NCBI GenBank assembly: GCA_001939145.1
Contig: LSRX01000594.1
Coordinates: 270,584 to 334,583 of the forward strand
DNA: 64,000 bases
Reading direction: 5' to 3'
Source: Symbiodinium microadriaticum
Lineage: Eukaryota; Sar; Dinophyceae; Suessiales; Symbiodiniaceae
The notes beneath the pieces are model-generated. The model searched no databases. It was not told where the DNA came from and was given only the letters and a program-made list of their open reading frames with translations. The position numbers were made by a program, and so were the translations under genes. This document shows, in pieces, positions 10,339 through 23,300 of this stretch. Positions within the stretch are counted from its first letter, which is position 1, and every line of letters begins with the position of its first letter.

Positions 10339-12900
10339 GACAGGCAAAATAATATAGAGAGAAGACGAAGCGCACAGGCTTTCTCTCCCAGCTTCGTCAC
10401 ATGCAGATGGGCGTCTGCCGAAGGCTGCGGCTCAGGAGGAGACGAATGCATGCACGTACGAATACGACATGATGCCGGCACGTTCCTTCAAACGGAGAGG
10501 AAATCCACGCCGCGGAATGCTGCTGAATCGCAACGAACTCCGATATTGTCGGACTTGCCGGAGATTGGGCTGCACTGGATGGGGCCACAAAGCACAAGCG
10601 ATGCCAGCAAGCTCAGGTGATTTTGCTTCGCAACATCTTGGAAGTACTACACTTGCCTGAGCTGGCTGCGTTGCAAATGGCGAGCGCTGAGTACCAGCAG
10701 ATTTTGCGAAATGCCATTGGGGAGGAGGCAACCGAGCATTATCCTAAGGTAGGCTAAGGGCCGATTGTTATCAGGTGCAGGCGGTGATAGTGCAAGGTCC
10801 TCCCATTGAAATCGAGGCACGTCAGGGTTTGACGGGCATTCCACCGACCTGATGACAGAGCGACCCAAATAAAGAAAATGGCAAGTTTGGCAAGCAGACA
10901 CATGTGCCATGTTCGTGCTCGCCGGAATTTGTTCATCTGAATCTGATTGCTGTGAACCCCTGCCCGTCGCAGCAACAAATCCGGACCAGAAGAGCCACCT
11001 CAGTTTCCGCCTTTCCTGAAGTTCAAAACAGCCTACTCAAATCCTGCGGGTCCGCCCGAACATCGGAAGACTGAATAATCGTGAATGATTCAAAGGGGAA
11101 TACCTGCGAAGGAGAGGGCTCAACGACAAGGTTGCTGTTATTTTGCTGTTGCTGCTTGATTCGCGCTGCAGTGACTGACACAGTACTTCCTGTCCGTTTT
11201 CCCAAGGCCTTCGGGTCACCGTGCTCCGATCACATCCTCTTGCTTGGTAGCATCAGCAGCTTATGCCGAGAATGTAAGAGGGGGCGGGGTCTTTGCAGTT
11301 CCGAATGCCCTGTCAGTTGAACTCCCGGTTTGATGGATGCATATGGCGGTGTATGTTGGTGTGCAAGCATATCTGCAAGTATCCAGTCGATAGGGTCTGT
11401 GCATGTGTGGGTGCGTGCATAGGCAGAAAAGAAAATGGAGGTTGTTGCATGTCATAAAGTATTTTCCATGCACAAATATGTACAATCATGCATATGTATG
11501 CGCGTTCGCACGTATCTACACTGCACTTTCACCCTTCAGGCCGCAGCGCCCGTTTTGGTATTCTTGCAGATTGACACCGCTGCTGCTGGAGCTGCTGGAG
11601 TAGAGGCACCTTGGGGGCCGCACATCTTCTCATCTGAGATGCTGTCGGCTTGAGACTTGCCACAGACGCCGCGACTTCTCTGAAAGCCACATCAGGTCTG
11701 CGACGTTTCTGCCTTTCGAGCACAGTCGTGGAGCCCAGGGCGACCTTTGACGATCAGCGCCAAGCTGCCAAGCGCGGAGCTGGACTGCTTCTGGGGATAG
11801 TGTCAATGCTCAGAGGCTCTAGTGAATTGACGAGCATACGTAGAACGACATAGAACCACGTAGAACTTTGAATTGACTTGATGGTTCAGCAATGGTCCTC
11901 TGACAGGACTTGTGGACGGAGCACTTAGCGCAGTTTTTCCCTGGCCGCCTTCTCTGCTTCTGGCAGTTCGAGGTGAGAGGACGGGTTTGCATTGCCGTTT
12001 GCGCCAGAATTTGCCTTCGAGTTGCCGTGTGCTTAAACCATCTTAAACCCTAAGCCAACATGTGTAAGGACTGGCAGGGGTGTCGCAGCTGTGTGAGCTG
12101 AGATCCCTTGAATCCCAGCTCGGACAGCTCAAATGCCTTCGCTTGCAGAGCCTTGAGGAGAGTTGCTTCAGCGGGGCCGCATGTCTTTCGAAAGCAAATC
12201 ACCCCCAGGAGGAGGACGTCACAGGGTTTGTGTCGCTCCTGCGCAAGATGTCCCTCGAATCGCTACAGATCAAGGACTTTGCAATTGACAGGACCTCATG
12301 GGTACCGAAGTTGCTAAAGCCTGAACAGTAGCCAGGTTTCTCGGCACGTCGTGCAGTGGGGTTCATACAGAGCTAAGAGTCTTCACGGACTGGAAATCAG
12401 CAAGTATACCCTGCAGATGTTTGAGATCGCAGAAAGCAGCAGCGACGCAAGCCCAAAAGCGTGTACCAATGAACTCATGATGATTGGCAGTGTGTGTCAT
12501 TGTGTTCGACTAATCATGGGTTGGAGGGGTGACATATCCCGACAAACGCAGGCCGACTCCTGCGACTCTGGCACCGATTCTCAGAGCTCTTCCTTCGACC
12601 TGCACCGAGTTGGATATTCGCTACGTTCTTCCCGCAGTGCCTGCGTGGATGCCCTAACTTCGGGCACGGCGTAGTTTTGCGATCACAGATGCAGTATGAT
12701 GCAGTCTTGCAGCCTGGAGCTAGACTTCGTGCTCACCGTCCGTAGAAGAGGGGGGTCTTCCAGGGGTGATGTTGCTCCACAGTTTCTTGAATTCAACAGC
12801 TCTGCGCTTTTCCACTCGAGCCGATCTTAGTGGGAGACAGGACGCAGCAGGAAGCACGCGAGAAAGTAGTCGTCAGGCACTTCTCTTCTTTTTTCCCCCT
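10339..12900. other. Unassigned region
   Basis: No family is recognised. A + strand reading at 12080-12331 (83 codons, Leu- and Ser-rich, amphipathic) is the most protein-like piece. It could be an exon or chance. Confidence 0.2.
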
Positions 12901-12907
12901 CCCCCCA

Positions 12908-12910
12908 CCA

Positions 12911-12946
<36 letters not shown>

Positions 12947-12975
12947 GCTACTACTACTGCTACTGCTGCTACTGA

Positions 12976-13021
<46 letters not shown>

Positions 13022-13089
13022 GCTACTNTAGTGGTAGTAGTAGTAGTAGTAGTAGCAGTAGTAGTAGCAGTAGCAGTAGCACTAGCAGT

Positions 13090-13161
<72 letters not shown>

Positions 13162-13212
13162 CGCAGTAGTAGTAGTCGTAGTAGTAGTAGTAGTAGTCGT
13201 CGTCGTCGTTGT
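12908..13212. repeat. Mirror-image trinucleotide repeat with central N
   Basis: The left arm (about 12908-13027) is (CTA/ACT)n with CTG interruptions. After a single N at 13028 the right arm is (GTA/TAG)n with GCA interruptions up to about 13212. The right arm is the reverse complement type of the left arm, so the whole is a long imperfect palindrome centred on the N. Open frames here are repeat artefacts. Confidence 0.9.
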
Positions 13213-13485
13213 GTTAGCGATTTCCGACAGCACGACCCGCCAGCAATTTTAGAACTCACCAGCTGTTGCAATCTACTGGACGAGAGCTTGTTGAGCCTCT
13301 TGCGTGTGTCTTCAAGACTTTTGACTATTCGGTTCATGATCTATCTTCCTATCGAAACCACCTAGGCTGTCATAGTCATACTGGCCTGTCAAATCGATCA
13401 AGATATGCTCAGGCGGAAGCTCGTCATCTCCGAAGCAACGAAGCGTCACAGCTGGAAGTCACTGCCAAGCCATATTATCGTCATA

Positions 13486-14028
13486 TCAACGCGTGTTCTC
13501 TCGGCGAAGATGACATAACACAAACTTTGGACATAGCGTGTGCACAGCCTTGCGCGAGATGTTGCTAAATTCTCCGAGCAGCCTGTACTGCGCACTCCTG
13601 CCCGCGTTCGTGCGAGGCCCATAGGCCTTTGCAGCGAATTGATGGCTAGCACAGCGATCGAGTTGGTCAGAGCTTTGTTTGCCGATGTGGCACAACAAGC
13701 ATCGGGCGGCTTGCACGGAGATCTGAAGACTGTTTGCCACCCGGCCACCGGTTAGGTTCGCCATGCTGCCGGCGACGGTGCGAAGGTAGACCGAAGCATT
13801 CAGGTATCCATCTTCCGCTTGCACATGCAAAGAGTTCATTGCTACGCAGGATTGGAACACTCGTGGTGATGGATGAGATCTTCTATTACTCTCGCAAGGC
13901 GCCCCACGGTATCTGTTGCCCCGCCCTGCAGCCGCATGCCTACAACTGTGACCTGAGGTGGGGATGAGTTTGTCGCTGTTTGTCCACACTTTTCCGATCG
14001 TCAAGCATGTTACGGAAGTGAAGCTCAT
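13486..14028 (-). CDS. Hypothetical protein fragment
   Basis: A 180-codon minus-strand reading. Its middle part (SLHVQAEDGYLNASVYLRTV and the following residues) has a natural amino-acid mix, while its ends are Arg/His/Ser-rich and less convincing. It may be one exon of a larger minus-strand gene. I do not recognise a family. Confidence 0.25.
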   Translation of the reverse strand: MSFTSVTCLTIGKVWTNSDKLIPTSGHSCRHAAAGRGNRYRGAPCESNRRSHPSPRVFQSCVAMNSLHVQAEDGYLNASVYLRTVAGSMANLTGGRVANSLQISVQAARCLLCHIGKQSSDQLDRCASHQFAAKAYGPRTNAGRSAQYRLLGEFSNISRKAVHTLCPKFVLCHLRRENTR

Positions 14029-16385
14029 TCTCGGACCTGGCCACTACGAGGTTGGCATGCATCGAAACCTGAGGCTGCAAGTGAAGCTGCCGCTTGTGTC
14101 AGGAACCGTCGTGGCCGGCAGATGGAGCGCACAGTTTCGTTGCTGCCTTGAACGAGAAGTCCCCAAGTTGATCTAGTTCGTTTGCACCCTGCCCTGCAAA
14201 TATTGCTTTGTGCAACGCAGGCTCCCGAAACTGGAATGCGTTCGCATGAAGGCGCATCTGGGTGATCCTGCCTTTCGTGCAGCTGTTTATGTACCCCGTC
14301 GTGTGACTCTACCCGTAGGTACTGACGTGTGAGGCATGTCGCGTATAATGCCGGCACCCATGGATGAGCGCAAGGATAAATGGGTGGGGGCAATGCCATG
14401 TCCCAATTTGTCCACACTCCATGATACGTTCTGCGTTAGCGCGTGCTGCAGCGCCACCCGCGTCTCCGCCTTGGAAACATGCAGCTACACGTTGGCATGC
14501 GTCTTTATCTGCTGAAACCATGCAGCAGTAAAGCTCAGCCAACATCTCTACAGACATGGTCGCCAAAGGGAACATCAGACAGACACGCGAATGCACAGAC
14601 AGGCATGCAGGCAGACAGACGTTTTCGCGTACCCATATACACTTACCTTTATGTTCCACACGAGCTTCATCTGACAGTATAATACTGCGCACACACGTAC
14701 ATGTACACAGACATTAGACATAGACAGGGACAGCCAAGAAATGCGAGAATATGGATACGTATTTATATTATATATATATACATAGTTATATACAGACATA
14801 CAACTTATATACCGTATATAGGTCTATATATATATATATATATACATACATACATATCTATATAAATCATACAACCTCCACCTAATATACTTCTCCACCC
14901 GCCAATTGTGTATCGCAACTGTTCAAAGCGTTCTAGTGTTCCAAACCAAAAGCAGATAGAACTTCAAAATGGACACACGGCTCATTGTGCCTTCCACCTA
15001 TGTACACAACATCACACTGTGCAGACACTCAATGATCTTCAGCAGAAATGTACAAACCACCCCAAAAAGAGCACTGTTCCCACATCACTCAGTCTCGTTA
15101 CTCATTCCTTGTTATTGTGGTTCTAACCCGGTCAACATAAAGCTGGGTGGTCATTATGAATCAATAGTGGATCGACTACTCGGCCCGGCATTGGCAATTC
15201 CGGGGCCATCGCCAAGGTTAGCGTGAGGTTTGAAGGAAGTGTCAATATAAAAGTTGGTATTCTAATCAGAACATTTGGCCGATGATGATCTTGGTGGCTT
15301 AGAATTCGCAATGACTACCACAAAGCCTTAAAACGTTAGTTTTGGCATGAAAGAATACTCGCGTTCGGTCAGCAGTAAGTTAGTGGTGAATAAGGAATTT
15401 GGGTTAATAATGTATTGCTGAGGCAATACTAGCATTGTGCTGCTAAGGCCAGTCACTTTGGGGTTGCTACGCAGGGTAATCTGCGGCTTACTAATACGGT
15501 TAGTCAGAGGGCTAGCTAGTGGGATACTTGGCTTGCTACTTGGATACATCTTGCAGTTGGATATCAAGGGTATCAACCCGAGTTCAATATCGTTTCTACT
15601 CATCTTATCAGCAAGGTTTAAGGGCTACTAGTGTAAATGTATGCATTAAGCATACATCTATATCCGGCTCAGTATGTACTCGGGGGTACTTATATTCGGA
15701 TCGAAAGAAATGTTCAATCATAGGGTTTCATCCTCCGGTTCATACCGGTTCAACACGAACGGTAACTTAAGAATATCCGACGTTGAGGATGAAGATCACA
15801 ACGAAGGCTCGGCATGGGCTTAGGTTAAAGTTCACAGTAAGTCAGGCTAAGTTAGAGCTGGTGATACAGATCATGATGGCGAGCTCAGCTAGGTTTGAGG
15901 TTGAACTTAACAGCAAATCAAGCCTTTGAGGCCTTTCAGGTTTAGAGGCTTATGGTCTCAATTTCTTTGGGGGGATATAGGCCTTGTAGGATGACGTCTC
16001 ATTACGCAGGATTACTTTGGTCTCTGCCTCTCGGGCGAGACACTCAAATCGTAGTCACGAGAATTGGCTTAATCGATGTTCAATAGGTTCGGTGCATGAA
16101 CCAACTTTGAGTTAGATGTTGGAGCGGGTTGCATATGCATGTGTGTGTACATCTGTGTATATATATATATATCACACTGTACACACACACACACGCGCGC
16201 ATGCGAAAGCCTGCACGACCAGGACATGCTTGTTGGGAGAAGCTGTTTACGTGCATGCGCGGCTCAGAAAGAAGGTCATACACGACGTGGCTGTAGGATG
16301 CTTGAATTTCAAGCAGTTGGATGTGGGCATAGTACACCACGCATCAGTCTGTGGTCGGCATCTTGTGACATCTATGACCTTGAAA
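14029..16385. other. Unassigned region with AT microsatellites
   Basis: (TA)n-type repeats lie at about 14761-14862 and a TA/CA/CG dinucleotide cluster at 16143-16203. Between them (14900-16080) I find no protein-like ORF longer than about 90 codons and no RNA gene I can support. Confidence 0.4.
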
Positions 16386-17360
16386 AAGCCAGGTGCATTC
16401 CGAATCTGCTGCTGCACCACCGCTCGTGCCGATTCTCCTGGAGTTGCTTGGTCATGGGTTCAACACACATTTGTATCTCGAGGCAGCTTGCCCCATGAAT
16501 GTTTGCTTGGAACATGTGCAGTTCTGGGCCAGACGGGACCGCAGATTTCCGCCAGTGCCAGGGCCAGCAGCGCTTGAAGGACAGGATTCACAACCACGCC
16601 GACCTGAACAAGGTGACCTTGCTAGAGGTATTCTAGAGTCTAGAGAGTCCAAGCTGACACAGATCACCACGGCAATCCACGGGAGATCCACGGCAGAAGT
16701 TGGGGACTTCATGGACGTCAACAGCGCGCAGACGACGCAGATTGCAAGTTCCAAATGGGGCATCGAGTCTTCACCGCTCCTACAGCCTAAGCCGAGCCCA
16801 TGTACGACTGGACGACAAACTCGAGGAGCTCCGGAAGAGATTGCGCAACAACACAAGCGTGCGGATGCAAAAAAGCGCTGCCAGAGAGTGCAGTCTGCAG
16901 CCATCCAACCGTCGTGCCCCTCGGAAGCCAAAGAAGCAACCGGGCTATGAGGCGAATCGGCTTTGCGCCTGCCCTGCAGCCACCCCCACAAACGCAGAGC
17001 GGCGTGGGTCACAGAGCTCACAGCTCAGTCCAGACACGCTTTGTGAAGTATAGCCAACACCTCGGCTCTTGCGAAGTAGCTCTAGCTTTTCCGAGGTCAT
17101 CGGAGCACCACCTCCAGCCACACACTTATTCACGGCAGATCAAAAAGATTCAAAAACCAACTTGGAGTGCACGCAAGAGGGATCAGTAGAGAGTATGCTC
17201 AAGTCCCCGTCGTTCGCCAAGGAGGTTCCTGCTCCTACGGTGGGCAACCTAGTTGCCGCACTCAAACACTCGGTCGAAGCATGCATCCACATATTAACCG
17301 TAACCTGTAGCATGTGTAAGCGTGGGACACTTTCAAGCCCTGAGGTCGTCTACATCTGAG
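16386..17360 (+). other. Weak coding candidates, unassigned
   Basis: Overlapping + strand readings at 16393-16950 (185 codons) and 16700-17189, and a 189-codon minus-strand reading at 16452-17021, compete. None shows a motif I recognise. The + reading with ILESRESKLTQITTAIHGR looks most protein-like. Confidence 0.2.
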
Positions 17361-20300
17361 AGCATCTTTTTGTTTTCCTCTCATTGTTTAGGCTTTGCCT
17401 TGCAAACTCGATACTCCTACATGAAAGAAAGTGTAGTCAGATGTCGACAGCAAGTGCCTGAACAAGCAAAAAATGCTCGGGTGCCTTCGAGAGGGTCGTA
17501 ATCATGCCAATTTCACACTATCCTGACACGTTGCGAACCCTGCTGATGCTTTCCTGAGCTGACTTGCGAGGTGATGTGGTTGAGGACAGCAGCATTGAAC
17601 ATATGTTGTGAGACAGTGGGATCAGTGTAACAGCTTGGCCAGGATGCAGCTGCCTATCCATTGCATTCTGCAGCGTGCTTAGCATCGGCCAAGGAAGGCT
17701 ACAACTTTCTGAGAGACGCAGTCACTTTCCAGCAAGATCTGTACTGCGCTGGCAACACTGTGGGACTTGCACGACGTCGTCCGAAGTGGCAGCACAAGGT
17801 TTGCAGGCCGTCACTCGAGACTTGCACACCCAGACAAGAGCTGCATTTGTTGGAGTGTTGAAGGTCTCAAAAGCTGCTCGTAGAAGGGTTGGGTCTGAAC
17901 ATGTCTGAACTCTGAACCATCTACATGCAATTCCGCGCGCACTCGTTGCCGAGTTTCCCGAGAGCCGGGGCCGAAGGTGTTTTTTTGGCAACACGAGGCA
18001 AGTTCGCAACAGCCGGGTGGGAGTTCATCTCTACAAATACCGGTCACCTATCGTCCCGCGCTGCAGCAGCAAGGCACAAACAGTCGTGCTACAGCTCCAA
18101 CAGCTTACAGTGGTGTTACAGTCGAAGACCCCAGAAAGTGAGCTCCTGCATACACCCTGCATGCCGAGAGCGCAGTGGACCAGGGGCCCTCCATTTCGGT
18201 GGAATCATCCGGGAAAAACTATGCGAAGATCCTACTACGAAAGTGCTTGGGCACGCTAATGCTGACACCGCGAGCGAGCGCACAGCTCAAAGGCGACGGT
18301 ATTTTTGTAAGAGGAATCGAGCATAATCGAGCGACCTTTTGTCAAGGACGCTCTGCACCTGCCCCTGGAGTGCGTTGAGTTTGAATCACAAGCCATGAAA
18401 CCAACGCGGCTGCAAAAGCATCGTATTTAGTTGCCCGTGGCAATCAGGTTGAGGGGCAAATGCGTCTTGCTGGAGACTTGTCATTTCATTTGCGCGACTA
18501 CGAGGCTGGGCCTGCCTTGGCATGTTGACATGTCACATCATGCACCGACTGGGCTGGGAAAGGATATGCTCTGCGGTTGAGTGGAGCGAGGAATGGGAAC
18601 GGACAGCCTTCGCAAGACCTGTCTTTATGTCCCCAGGTGCCCAAACGGAGTGACTCGCAAAACCGATGATGCATCGACCTTTGTTGTGTGATCATGCCGC
18701 CAAGTGCATTTCTCCTCTTCCTGATAACAGCGCGCAGTGGGGGACCAAGGGATACAAAGGGATTTACTGAGATTTGTGGTTGTATTGATTGGGAACCCGC
18801 GTTGCTGCAAAGCCGAGCCCATCCACATGTACCGGTGTCGTGGATGGAGCTCGCTCTGTGGGGAAGCTGGGACTGGCAGCTAATTAAGCCTAATTATACA
18901 GTCCGCCCGAACGAAAGAGCGTTTGTTTCGGAGAACACCCCGACGTACCCAGGGGCCAGCGAATTTCAGGACCTGGGAACTGGAATGGCTTCTCGAGCGG
19001 CAGAAGGAGTCTTGCGACAGATGTGTCGTTTTTGACAGCAGGTTGCGCTCAGCTACTACAGGAATGTTCACTCCCCAGTTCATGCCAGTTCATGCATCAC
19101 GCACTGCTTAGACAGAGGAAGCTGATTGCGGTGGAATTTTCAGCCCTAGCGCTGCATCCAGCCTTCTCTCTTTCCTTGGGCCACCGGCGTCCAACTAAAG
19201 GTCGTGAGTGACTTCAAGCAGGCAAGTTCTCCTTGGCAGAGCTGCGATCTGCTGGTTGCAGCGATGTGGTTGGCTTGGGACTTGGGAGGATAGAAGCTGG
19301 AAACATGCTGCTGGTGCTTATGAAATGCTGGCCCCTTACTGCTAATGAGAAAACTGCTTTGCAGGGATCCTCGTTCTCAAAGGTGGGGCCTCTGTGCCTA
19401 CATAACCGGCGGTGCCAGAAGCGCTTGCCACCAAGTTGCCAGTCTGTACGAAAGCTGTTGCACGACATTTGCCGGCCTGCAGGAATGGATGCGGTGCATG
19501 GAAAGCTCTTACGAGCACTACCTGCAGGCTTCCTCCAGCAGACTGGCAATGCGAGTGCTTCGACTGCACGAGATCCACAGCCCACAAGCCCTGATCGTCG
19601 AGCAAAGACTACAAAGAAGGGCGCATCCGTTGAGGCGATGCTGCATGGGCACTTGCCGTGACCCTCACTCTGTTGGTTTTGTTGGTGGTCTTTGTCTCGC
19701 TCTTTCTGAGACAGAGTGTACTTGGAACACTGTCAAACACAGTCCGCTTGTAGAAGGCCTCGAAAAGGAAACGTCAGCTTGCGAATCCGAACTGAGACGA
19801 ACCATCCGCTTTGTCGATAGGAACTTTCTGTTCCAGTCGAACGAACCAGTCGTTTCATGCTTCACATGCATTCCGCATATGTGAAGCAACGGCGACCCAA
19901 GACGTGCGAAACCAAGCTCTTGCTACTTGGGGGACACAGGAACCGAGTAATCGAGGACCAGATTGGGCTCCATGAAAGTCTGCAGGACGAAATTCTGCTC
20001 TGCTGGGACTCGAACCGTGGAAAGCAACCAGGAGTGTGGGAGAGGAACCTGGACTCTGCACAGGTGTCAATATGCTGAGGATGAGGAACCATAATTGTAC
20101 AGGCACTAGACGAGAAGCAAGCAGCAAGATGGCGGCAGAAGATATCCTGGGGTGGACAACATGCTATCCTTGATCTGTCCAGTCTTTGTCCAAGCAGGTT
20201 CTGTGCAGGAAACAGACTCAAGTTTTGAAGATTTCCTTCTCGGCTTATGGTTTGTGCGTGCGTGCATATGCTGGTCTTACGCTTACGAAAAGCCAATGTT

Positions 20301-23300
20301 TCGATACCGGCTCAATGGTTGCTGAACGTTGCCCATGCCGGGTTCGAAGCCTGCTCTGCTCTTTCGACACCTTAGCAAGATCCCCGAAGTACAGTATGTT
20401 CGTGTGTGCTCGGACCCGCGACCTTTGAAGCAGCAGCATCAGTGGCATCTGTGCGGCCTGGATGGTCCAATGTAATTACTCATGCAGCCGAGGCTGTTGC
20501 ACTGCACCAAGCCATGGTGTCTGATGTGAAGGAGGCCGCACTGCGATTGATGAAGGCGCCTTGCGATAAGCGCACGTTCAAGTGCGCACCAGTGCCCCGC
20601 CCATGTTCCCATGTCGTGTGATGTGAGGTCAACGGAGATCTTGCCGACAACAACTTGAAGAACGCTTTGATTTTAGAACAGGCTGAGACGAAGGGACGGT
20701 TCTGTTTTGCAGCTTGGGGTGTGGCCTTTGCTAGGCGGGACAGCTCTACTACGCCAGCGGATCTGCAAGGCAACTTGAGCCACACAGCAAAGCGAAGCAC
20801 AATTTCCCCCGACTGCTACCTGTGACCAGACCCTGGATCTAGGAAGGGGGCCTTCCATCTCGTCCTCGCTGGACACACCTACAACAAGCTTGGCTTTAAA
20901 AGGCCGGCTCTGAAAAGCTGCTCAGCTGCTCTCTGCTCTGCTGGATTTCAGGCTGGCCCTTTTCAGCTATCAGGCAGTCGTGGAGCTTTACCTGGGGAAG
21001 GGCTGGTCGGGCTCCAAGTGTCTCCAGTTGAAGGCGCCTCGTGTCTCGGTGATGCCAGGTTTCACATCACCGATCATTTCCACTTCACCATGGCACGCCA
21101 AGCTTTCGGCGTGGCTGCTCAGAAACTGGGCAAGTCGGCAGTAGCGTTTCTTCAGCTTCGCTGCTAGGACTCGGCATGAAAGACGAGCGCTGGCCTTGAC
21201 CGAGAGCTGTGCCTCGCGTCAGCTGACGAGCTGCAGGTCTTTGGTGCATTTTCTCAAACTGCTGAACTCTTTTGCCGATGCACAGAAGAAGGTCTGCATC
21301 CAGGTGCGGACGCTGGCCGACATGGCTTGTGAAGAACGATCGCCAGAGCACTATGGATCTTTCAGGCAGACCGGGAAAACACCTACATCAAGGCACCGAG
21401 ATACGCTGCGTGTGCTATCTCACAGCTAGAGCTTGCTAGGGATGCTAGGGCCCATCGGCAGCATGCACTCGACTGATCAGGAGTTTATCTATGTGGTGAA
21501 AGACTGGGTGCAGACGCCAGAACCCTTCTGGGTACAAATTGAAGGCATGCCCCGCTGCATGTGAATGTAAGGCAAAGCATGGCTGAAGATACCAGCACCG
21601 TCGACTTACAGGCTTCTCCTTGTTCAGAGTCCAGCGCTATCTCGTGGCAGTCAGCATTGGGGGGCAGTATGCAGATACCTTGTCTTGATCATGAAGTACG
21701 AGTCTATCTGTCCGACGACAAGCAAAGAGAGCCTCCACTGCCTTCTGCACAGCACTCAGATCCTAGGACACACCCGCTGTTGGAGCTGTATCGATCCCGT
21801 CGTGAGCACTGCAACTGAGGAAAGTTCAGTGGCCTCCTGGGAACATCTCGGCGAGAAGGTTCCGGAGTAATACTCGAACATCATTCATCACAACCCGATA
21901 CGCATCTTGATCTTTGGCAGGTGATTCCGAACCTTAGCCAGGAGGACGATACTGCAATGGTCACTGGTTGCTGCAAGCTTTGAGCACCACTCAACCGTCG
22001 GTGCTACTCTGTACTAGATGCATTGGCGGGGCAACTCGCGTGCGCTGGGCCCGGACAAAGAACTGCAGGGCTGCCGACCACCATGCTGAAATGTTAGCAT
22101 TCAACTCAGTTGTCGTTTGTTTCGGCTTCTGGAGTTGAATCTTTGCTCTCCCCAGAGCTTTGCGTGCTTGTGCGGAGAGGGCTCCGAAAAACTGATGACT
22201 TATGACTGCCGGGGCACTGCTGGGTTGTAGAGCTTCCGTTCTCGGGAGCTGCATGAAACAATCGCAATGGATAGCCATCGGGTTCTCTACTGACTCTATA
22301 CATGGCAGGCATGAAATACAGCCTGAGCTCCAACAGAATCAGTTCCCCCCCAACAACTCCACTTCTCCTTCGCAAGTTCAAAACACGGTCGCTCCGCTTG
22401 CTGTCTTCTGTGTCGAAGTCACATCACGCAACAGCCTTGACGACAATGCTCCAGGACAGGCAAGAGCTTGGTTGGCGTCAGAGGCACGAATCGCAAACGA
22501 CTCTGCAGTGGTCAGAGCTGCAAATCCACTGTCTGTTGAGATCTGATGTGCGGATCTTTGACACTCTGCGACGCGTCAGTGCGACGGGCGCAAAGGCATC
22601 GTGGAAAGCTGACTTGCGCTACATAGAGGCAGCGTTTGCGGTTGCGTTCATGCTTAAAGGTCTTTGTAGAGCTCGCACTGCCTCGGCCCCAGTCCGACAA
22701 GAAGCGACAGATCTTATTGAGCACGCAATCTGCAGAGGACCAACCCCATGCGGGTGAAGTGGGAGATTGTCGGCCTAACTCTTCGAGGGCGACTGCTGGA
22801 CAGTTCGAAAATCATCTTGGCATTGCCTACACTCGCCTGCACAGCAGAAGCGGGTTCGGTGGCAAAGCGCGGTCAGGACAGCAACAACGAGCCTTCAGCA
22901 GATACTCAAGCCGAAGCCCCAGCCTTGTCAGTGCTTCAAACACCTGTAGCAAGCTCTACATTGACTTGCTTCTTGTACCAAGGCGGTCGAGTTCACTGCA
23001 CAGGCCAGTGACGGTGGCGAAGCCCAGAGAGACTTCTTCCAGTCTTACAGGATGTCGAACTGGGGCCGCTGGAGTCCAAGCAAATTCGTCTGGCTGCACT
23101 GCCGCAACGGGAGGCGACATCCAGTTCTCGCGGCTTCGCAAACAGTGTCAGTGCATGACAGGGGCTGCTACAGATCCTGGGTATCAGATGGACTATCTTC
23201 GACTGCCACAAGGCAACCTGTCTGAGCATCCAGAGCAGAAGGATCGCTGTTGCACAGCATGAAAGAATGGCTGGTTGCTGTAGGCCTTCATGGTGCTTGA

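Noticed and set aside
12793..13337. ORFs across the trinucleotide palindrome
   Set aside because: Simple repeat with an N; no real protein composition.
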